The position numbers and the translations under genes are program-made. Below, one piece after another: positions 16,527 to 21,216 of a DNA stretch of 21,216 nt. How positions within the stretch are numbered: the first letter of the stretch is position 1; each line of letters starts with the position of its first letter. Source of the DNA: CAWJEL01 sp964647255. Its GTDB lineage: Bacteria > Chloroflexota > Anaerolineae > CG2-30-64-16. The notes beneath the pieces are model-generated. The model saw only the letters and a list, made by a program, of their open reading frames with translations. It searched no databases and was not told the origin of the DNA. The stretch covers positions 1 through 21,216 of the forward strand of contig CAZYGI010000063.1 in the NCBI GenBank assembly GCA_964647255.1, read 5' to 3'.

Positions 16527-18206
16527 ATGGGCAACATCACCTTGAAACGGAGCTTCTCATCCCGCACGGCGCTCTACCTCTTGCCGCTCGCCTTCCTGGG
16601 GGTCTTTTTCTTCTACCCGCTGGCGGCGGTGGTGGCAGAGAGTTTCGCACCCGGCGGCCGGCTGGATTTGACGCCGATCGCCTCGCTGTGGCGCGAGCCG
16701 TACTTCGCGCGCAGCCTGTGGTTCACGACGTGGCAGGCCGCGCTCTCGACCGCGCTGACGCTGCTCCTGGGGATGCCCGCGGCGTTCGTGTTCGCCCGCT
16801 ACACCTTCCCCGGCAAGAGCATCCTGCGCGCGGTGACCACGATCCCGTTCGTGATGCCGGCGATGGTGGTGGCGGCCGGCTTCACTGCGCTGCTCGGCGC
16901 GCGCGGCTGGTTGAACACCCAGTTGATGGCCTGGCTCGACCTGAGCCGGCCGCCGATCCGGCTCCAGCAGACCATCTGGCTGATCCTGCTGGCGCACGCG
17001 TTCTACAACACGACGGTCGTCATGCGGGTCGTCGGCAGCTTCTGGGCCAACCTGGACACGCGGCTCTCGGAGGCCGCGCGCGTGCTGGGCGGCAACCGGC
17101 CGCGGGTCTTTTGGGAGATCACCCTCCCGCTGCTGGCGCCCGCGGTGACCGCGGCGGGGCTCCTCGTGTTCCTCTTTTGCTTCACCAGCTTCGGCGTGAT
17201 CCTGATCCTGGGCGGCCCGCGCTTCGCCACGCTGGAGGTGGAAATCTACCGCCAGGCCGTGACGCTGTTCGCCCTGCCGCAGGCCGGGGCCCTGAGCCTG
17301 GCGCAGATCGCGATCACCTTCGTCGTGATGGCAGTCTACACCCGCGCCCAGGCGCGCACCGCGCTGCCGCTGAACCTCCGGCCGGCAGAATCGGCCGCGG
17401 TGCGGCCCGCGACGCCCGGCCGCGTGATCGGCGTGACGCTGGTGGTCGCTGGGCTACTGATCTTTCTGCTGGCGCCGTTGGCCGCGTTGGCAGCCCGTTC
17501 GATTGCCCCGGATCAGCCGCTGCGTTACTATCAGGCGCTGTTCGTGAACCGCACAAGCTCGATCTTCTACGTGCCGCCGGGGATCGCCATCCGCAACAGC
17601 CTGGGCTATGCTGGGCTGACAACCGTGCTGGCGGTGACGATCGGCACGGTGACGGCATGGCTGCTGGCGCGGGGCAAACGGCGGCTGGCCCAGCTGCTCG
17701 ACCCCATCGTGCTGCTGCCGTTGGGCACGTCGGCGGTGACGCTCGGCTTCGGGTACGTGCTGGCGCTGGGCCGGCCGCCAATCAACCTGCTGGCGTGGCC
17801 GTTCCTGGTGCCGATCGCCCACACGCTGGTCGCGTTCCCGTTCGTCGTGCGGACGCTGCTGCCCGTGATACGCGGCCTCAAGGCGAGCTGGCGCGAGGCC
17901 GCGGCGGTGCTCGGCGCATCCCCCTGGCGCGTGTGGCGCGAGATCGAGCTGCCCATCATCGGCCGCGCGTTGCTGGTCGCCGCGCTGTTTGCCTTCAGCG
18001 TCAGCATGGGCGAGTTCGGCGCCACGCTGCTCATCGCCCGGCCGGAATATCCGACGATGCCCGTGGTGATCTATCGCCTGCTGGGCCAGCCCGGCGCGCT
18101 CAACTACGGCCAGGCACTGGCGATGAGCACGCTGCTCATGCTCGTTTGTGCAGCCGCGTTCGTGCTGATCGAGCGGTTCCGCGTGGGCGAGGTGGGGGAG
18201 TTTTGA
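16527..18206 (+). CDS. thiP: Thiamine-type ABC transporter permease, fused two-domain form
   Basis: This 559-residue inner-membrane protein should form the whole translocation channel. It contains two homologous permease halves of about six membrane segments each. The first spans roughly 16-275; the second starts at the hydrophobic segment near 300 and runs to the end. Each half carries the EAA loop that docks the ATPase: EAARVLGGNRPRVFWEITLP near residue 181 and EAAAVLGASPWRVWREIELP near 455. This ThiP/FbpB layout matches the adjacent binding protein and ATPase. No clear Shine-Dalgarno precedes ATG 16527, which may mean low or coupled translation. It is separated from thiB by 103 bases holding a heptamer array and a hairpin. 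Its stop is followed at once by another heptamer array. Confidence 0.92.
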   Translation: MGNITLKRSFSSRTALYLLPLAFLGVFFFYPLAAVVAESFAPGGRLDLTPIASLWREPYFARSLWFTTWQAALSTALTLLLGMPAAFVFARYTFPGKSILRAVTTIPFVMPAMVVAAGFTALLGARGWLNTQLMAWLDLSRPPIRLQQTIWLILLAHAFYNTTVVMRVVGSFWANLDTRLSEAARVLGGNRPRVFWEITLPLLAPAVTAAGLLVFLFCFTSFGVILILGGPRFATLEVEIYRQAVTLFALPQAGALSLAQIAITFVVMAVYTRAQARTALPLNLRPAESAAVRPATPGRVIGVTLVVAGLLIFLLAPLAALAARSIAPDQPLRYYQALFVNRTSSIFYVPPGIAIRNSLGYAGLTTVLAVTIGTVTAWLLARGKRRLAQLLDPIVLLPLGTSAVTLGFGYVLALGRPPINLLAWPFLVPIAHTLVAFPFVVRTLLPVIRGLKASWREAAAVLGASPWRVWREIELPIIGRALLVAALFAFSVSMGEFGATLLIARPEYPTMPVVIYRLLGQPGALNYGQALAMSTLLMLVCAAAFVLIERFRVGEVGEF

Positions 18207-18262
18207 TGTTGGAGGCTGGAAAGTAGCTTCTAATTTCCAATTTCCAACTTCCAGTTTCCAGT
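18207..18262 (+). repeat. Heptanucleotide array between thiP and thiQ
   Basis: Five consecutive 7-bp units run from 18228 to 18262: TTCTAAT, TTCCAAT, TTCCAAC, TTCCAGT, TTCCAGT. In front lies an opposed copy, TTGGAGG then CTGGAAA (18216-18222), which pairs with TTTCCAG (18255-18261). The element fills the space between the thiP stop (18206) and the thiQ ribosome binding site (GAGG at 18266-18269), so its hairpin would fold just before the thiQ start. Confidence 0.75.
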
Positions 18263-18274
18263 CGCGAGGTGTCA

Positions 18275-19369
18275 ATGTTCTTAGAAGTCACGCACGTCTC
18301 CAAATCTTACCCCGGCCTCCCGGTGCTGAAGGAAGCCAGCTTCGCGGTTGCAGAGGGCGAGATCGTCTGCCTGCTGGGGCCGAGCGGCTGCGGCAAGACG
18401 ACGCTGCTGCGCGTCGTCGCCGGGCTGGAAACGCCCGACACCGGCCGCGTCACGTTCGCCGGGAACGATCTCGCCACGATCCCCGTGCACCAGCGCGCAT
18501 TCGGCTTCATGTTTCAGGATTACGCGCTCTTTCCGCACCGGGATGTGCTGGGCAATGTCGCCTTCGGGCTGCGGATGCAGGGGACGCCCGCGGCCAAGAT
18601 CACCGAACGCGTGCGTGAGGCGCTGGCGTTGGTCGGTCTGAGCGGCTTCGAGCGCCGCCGCGTGATCGAGCTTTCCGGCGGCGAGATGCAGCGGGTGGCG
18701 CTGGCGCGCAGCCTGGCCCCGCGGCCGCAACTGCTGATGCTGGACGAGCCGCTAGGCGCGCTGGATCGTGCGCTGCGCGAACAGTTGATGAACGACCTGC
18801 GCGGGATCCTCAAGCGCATCGGGCTGACCGCACTCTACGTGACCCACGACCAGAGCGAGGCGTTTGCCATCGCCGACCGCGTGCTGATCATGCGCGCCCG
18901 GCCCGAATCGGGCGAGGGTGGTTGGGTCGAGCAGGATGGCGCGCCGCAGGAGGTCTATCGCCACCCGGTGTCGGCTTATGTGGCGCGGTTTCTTGGCTTC
19001 AAGAACCTGCTGGAAGGCGTGGTGGACGGAGCACAGGCGGGTAAGGGACTGTCGGTCCAAACCAGCCTGGGCACGCTGGCCGCGGAGGACGTCCAGGGCA
19101 CACACGCACCCGGCTCAACCGTCACCCTCCTGGTGCGTCCCGAGGCCGCCGAAATCTGTCTGGCCGATGCCCGCGGCCCAAACGTCGTGCCGGGGCGGCT
19201 GCTGGAAGCCTCGTACCGCGGCAGCTACTCCCTGATCCGCACCGAGCACGCCGGGGGGATCGTGCTGACGTGCGAGCTCTCGGCGACCGCTGCGACACTG
19301 CCGGCCGTGGGCGAACCGCTGGCGCTGCGGCTCGATCCCGATGCCCTCACCTTGCTGCCGCGGTCTTGA
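18275..19369 (+). CDS. thiQ: Thiamine-type ABC transporter ATP-binding protein with TOBE domain
   Basis: The 364-residue ATPase should power the ThiB/ThiP importer. All ABC motifs are present: Walker A GPSGCGKT (35-42), Q-loop Gln81 in QDYALFPH, signature LSGGE (133-137), Walker B LLMLDEP with D157 and E158, and H-loop His191. A C-terminal extension of about 120 residues (from about 245) with LLVRPEAAEI resembles TOBE domains of the PotA/FbpC group. Enterobacterial ThiQ is shorter and lacks this, so the subunit belongs to the longer FbpC/PotA-like lineage, and the thiQ name rests on context. ATG 18275 is preferred to GTG 18269, because GAGG at 18266-18269 is correctly spaced for the ATG and overlaps the GTG. 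Confidence 0.9.
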   Translation: MFLEVTHVSKSYPGLPVLKEASFAVAEGEIVCLLGPSGCGKTTLLRVVAGLETPDTGRVTFAGNDLATIPVHQRAFGFMFQDYALFPHRDVLGNVAFGLRMQGTPAAKITERVREALALVGLSGFERRRVIELSGGEMQRVALARSLAPRPQLLMLDEPLGALDRALREQLMNDLRGILKRIGLTALYVTHDQSEAFAIADRVLIMRARPESGEGGWVEQDGAPQEVYRHPVSAYVARFLGFKNLLEGVVDGAQAGKGLSVQTSLGTLAAEDVQGTHAPGSTVTLLVRPEAAEICLADARGPNVVPGRLLEASYRGSYSLIRTEHAGGIVLTCELSATAATLPAVGEPLALRLDPDALTLLPRS

Positions 19370-19386
19370 AATACGAACTTTTGTTC

Positions 19387-19415
19387 TTGACAAATCGCCA
19401 AACTTCGGGTATCCT
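19387..19415 (+). promoter_or_regulatory. Sigma70-like promoter for ssb
   Basis: A perfect TTGACA (19387-19392), exactly 17 bases, then TATCCT (19410-19415). The start near 19422 gives a 64-base leader. No terminator is seen between thiQ and this site, so read-through from the thiamine operon is possible. Confidence 0.75.
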
Positions 19416-19485
19416 TTGCCCATGGTCCGTGGTGGGCCGGTTACACTTTCCACAGATTCACGCCGGATCAGAAGGGAGCACGCAC

Positions 19486-19890
19486 ATGTTTCAACGAGTC
19501 ATCATTGTTGGGAACGTCGGCAAGGACGCAGAGATGCGCTACACCCCCAGCGGCGTCCCCGTCACCAGCTTCAGCATCGCGGTAAATCGCCGATGGACCA
19601 GCGCCAACGGCGAGCAGCAGGAGAAAACCACCTGGTTCCGCGTCACGTGCTGGCGCAAACTGGCCGAGACGGCCGCTCAATACGTCAAGAAAGGCAAGCT
19701 GCTCCTGGTCGAAGGAGAGGTCGAGGCCCAGGCGTACATTGATCGTGAGGGCGCCGCCCGGGGCACGCTCGAGTTGACCGCGACCACGTTCAAATTCCTC
19801 GGCGGTCGCGGCGACGGCGAAGGCGGCGCCGGGAGCACGGGCAGCGGCGGCGAGGACTTCCCGGTCCACGAGGAAGAAATCCCGTTCTGA
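19486..19890 (+). CDS. ssb: Single-stranded DNA-binding protein
   Basis: SSB coats single-stranded DNA in replication and repair and recruits partners by its acidic tail. The 134-residue product has an OB-fold (1-106) with the family opening MFQRVIIVGNVGKDAEMRYT, the aromatic DNA-contact region TTWFRVTCWRKLAE (48-61) and the GKLLLVEGEVE strand (70-80). A Gly/Ser-rich linker (about 107-122) leads to the conserved C-terminal tip EEEIPF. ATG 19486 has GGGAG 8 bases upstream. The gene is alone with its own promoter and terminator, not in the common rpsF - ssb - rpsR cluster, so it may be one of more than one ssb copy in the genome. Confidence 0.96.
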   Translation: MFQRVIIVGNVGKDAEMRYTPSGVPVTSFSIAVNRRWTSANGEQQEKTTWFRVTCWRKLAETAAQYVKKGKLLLVEGEVEAQAYIDREGAARGTLELTATTFKFLGGRGDGEGGAGSTGSGGEDFPVHEEEIPF

Positions 19891-19910
19891 GCGGGAGCTC
19901 GTCAGATTCG

Positions 19911-19953
19911 CAGCGGGGTGGCGCATGGACGCCACCCCGCTGTTGTGTTTTCT
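19911..19953 (+). terminator. Strong intrinsic terminator after ssb
   Basis: CAGCGGGGTGGCG (19911-19923) and CGCCACCCCGCTG (19930-19942) form a perfect 13-bp stem with a 6-base loop, followed by TTGTGTTTTCT (19943-19953). It begins 20 bases past the ssb stop. Confidence 0.92.
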
Positions 19954-20009
19954 ATCGGTGTCGCGGCCTTTGATCACCGAGCCCGTTTCCGGTTTGCCCC
20001 GAACCGCAC

Positions 20010-20015
20010 TATAAT
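20010..20015 (+). promoter_or_regulatory. Possible -10 box for the acyltransferase gene
   Basis: A perfect TATAAT lies 40 bases before the TTG start. The best -35 at 18-base spacing is TTTCCG (19986-19991), which is weak. The predicted start is near 20022. The site lies after the ssb terminator, so a new promoter is expected here. Confidence 0.45.
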
Positions 20016-20054
20016 GGCGCTCGCCAATCTCAGAGATTTGAGCGGAGGACAGCC

Positions 20055-21194
20055 TTGAGACGGACGATTGATTACGGCATCATCAGCGAATCGCGGACCG
20101 AGGTCATGGCGATTACGATCTTCGCCGCACTGCTCTACCACTCGGGAATCTACTGGCCAAATCATTGGTTCCTGGCGCCCATCAAATTCCTGATCCGGGA
20201 TTCCGTCTACGTGACCGTGGACGTGCTTCTGTTCTGCTCTGCGTACGGATTGGTCCGTAGCCGGTTGACCAACCCGGTACCGTGGTCGCGCTTCCTCTAT
20301 CGGCGAATCATCCGCGTCTTGCCCGCGTATCTCCTGGTGATGGTGCTGCTATCGGCCTTCGAGACACTGATCGGGCAGGCGCCGGGGCTGTCGAAACTCT
20401 TCTTCCGTCTTTCGACTTTGGGCTTCTGGTTCGGCAAGCAGGGGCCCCTGGCTTCCGAATGGTTTATCCCCACCGTGCTTGGTCTTTACCTGGTGTTTCC
20501 TATTCTGTTCACGGGGTACATGAAGGCGCGCGATAAGAAGGCATTCGTCGTGGGGGCGATCATCGTCTCGCTGCTCATCGGCATCGGGCCGATCCTGATC
20601 AATCGTCCCAACCTGCTGATGTTCACCACCCGAATACCGGCGTTTGTCCTTGGTATTGATATCGGATACCGGGTATTCAGCCGGTCGCCCGGCACGCAAA
20701 GCATCACGGTTCGGCGGGCAATTGCGATCACTGTTGCGTGCTATATTGCGGTGGCCGCGCTCTTCTTGCTGACCACCGACCCACAGCGCGGCCGTTATGG
20801 CCTCTACTGGCCTCCCTTCATTCCTGCCATCGCGCCTTTAGGTCTGCTACTGGCGCAGTTGATTGCCAGGATCAAGACCTGGCGTTGGCAGAAGATCACC
20901 CGGCCCGTCGTCTGGCTGCTGGGTTTCTGCGGGACCTACGCCCTTGAAATCATTATCCTCCATGAGCCGCTGTATCACCTCGCGCGGGTGCTGAACTACC
21001 TGACCGCGCACGTGCCGGGGATGGCCGCGGTGATGGGCGTCATCAACTGGGGGCGCTACTTCGAGTTCGCGCTGTATGCCGTCGCCGCGCTGGCCCTGGC
21101 GCCCTGGCTGAGCCGGGCGGCGAATTGGGTCCGCCGCCTCGTAGACGCGCGCTTCGATCCGGAGCGCGGCGGGGCCGCGCCGGTGAGGAGCTGA
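20055..21194 (+). CDS. Acyltransferase 3 family membrane protein
   Basis: Members of this family (OafA/YrhL-like) are polytopic membrane enzymes that transfer acetyl, succinyl or similar groups to surface polysaccharides, lipids or antibiotics. The 379-residue product has about ten hydrophobic segments. It opens with the family-like stretch SRTEVMAITIFAALLYHSGI, whose His in LLYHS matches the conserved catalytic-site histidine region, followed by RFLYRRIIRVLPAYLL with the usual Arg-rich loop and Pro. EWFIPTVLGLYLVFPIL and a late TYALEIIILHEPLY segment with a second His also fit. The start is TTG 20055, chosen because GGAGG lies 6 bases upstream; an ATG at 20106 has no ribosome binding site and would delete the first segment's start. 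The substrate cannot be told. A second gene is coupled directly downstream. Confidence 0.85.
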   Translation: MRRTIDYGIISESRTEVMAITIFAALLYHSGIYWPNHWFLAPIKFLIRDSVYVTVDVLLFCSAYGLVRSRLTNPVPWSRFLYRRIIRVLPAYLLVMVLLSAFETLIGQAPGLSKLFFRLSTLGFWFGKQGPLASEWFIPTVLGLYLVFPILFTGYMKARDKKAFVVGAIIVSLLIGIGPILINRPNLLMFTTRIPAFVLGIDIGYRVFSRSPGTQSITVRRAIAITVACYIAVAALFLLTTDPQRGRYGLYWPPFIPAIAPLGLLLAQLIARIKTWRWQKITRPVVWLLGFCGTYALEIIILHEPLYHLARVLNYLTAHVPGMAAVMGVINWGRYFEFALYAVAALALAPWLSRAANWVRRLVDARFDPERGGAAPVRS

Positions 21195-21195
21195 G

Positions 21196-21216
21196 ATGAA
21201 CGAACCGCGCCCGGCC
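21196..21216 (+). CDS. Start of a coupled downstream gene, cut by window edge
   Basis: ATG 21196 begins one base after the acyltransferase TGA stop (21192-21194), with GAGGAG about 6 bases upstream. Seven codons (MNEPRPA) are visible, too few to assign a family. The spacing implies translational coupling with the acyltransferase. Confidence 0.55.

Noticed and set aside
16688..18226. 512-codon plus-strand frame overlapping thiP
   Set aside because: An out-of-frame shadow of the permease; its Arg/Ala/Gly-rich product has no membrane segments, whereas thiP shows both EAA loops.

Overview
The window looks like chromosomal DNA from a high-GC bacterium, most likely a member of the Chloroflexota (Anaerolineae-like). 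This is inference from gene content and style: lipoproteins with Pro/Thr/Ala-rich linkers after the lipobox, a ClpC-type unfoldase, a bacterial eRF1-like (baeRF) protein, a SelB gene, and heptanucleotide repeat arrays between genes. No rRNA, tRNA, CRISPR, insertion sequence or phage gene was seen.

Layout. Positions 1-14170 are read entirely from the minus strand. In transcription order they hold a LysM lipoprotein (14170-13529), an SPFH/prohibitin-like membrane protein (13350-12280), a zinc-finger-less DnaJ (12138-11188), a baeRF-type release-factor-like protein (11041-9947) and a ClpC-type AAA+ unfoldase (9799-7262). Next comes a tight three-gene run phoU - coiled-coil protein - selB (6989-3176). 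Last are two cell-surface genes: a kelch/DNRLRE membrane-anchored protein (2946-1315) and a seven-blade RCC1 propeller protein that runs off the left edge (1301-1). The 1-1301 RCC1 reading frame is open to the window edge.

Transcription switches strand near 14290, between two divergent sigma70-like promoters. The plus strand then carries a thiamine salvage unit: promoter, TPP riboswitch, intrinsic terminator, thiamine pyrophosphokinase, and the lipoprotein, permease and ATPase of a ThiB/ThiP/ThiQ-like ABC transporter. The riboswitch and terminator form a textbook attenuator, so import and pyrophosphorylation of thiamine should fall when TPP is abundant. A stand-alone ssb gene follows with its own promoter and a strong terminator. 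Next is an acyltransferase-3 family membrane protein with a TTG start, and the first seven codons of a coupled downstream gene.

Four signals deserve a second look. (1) dnaJ - baeRF - clpC form a collinear protein and ribosome quality-control neighbourhood. (2) Three intergenic arrays of 7-bp tandem repeats, each with a different heptamer, abut the stop codons of clpC, thiB and thiP. (3) In the RCC1 propeller six of seven blades carry a cysteine pair, and the remaining blade has lost both members together. (4) An undescribed coiled-coil protein sits between phoU and selB. Starts were corrected for phoU, dnaJ, the LysM gene, thiN, thiB, thiQ and ssb, using ribosome binding sites and, in several cases, promoters that lie inside the longer reading frames.
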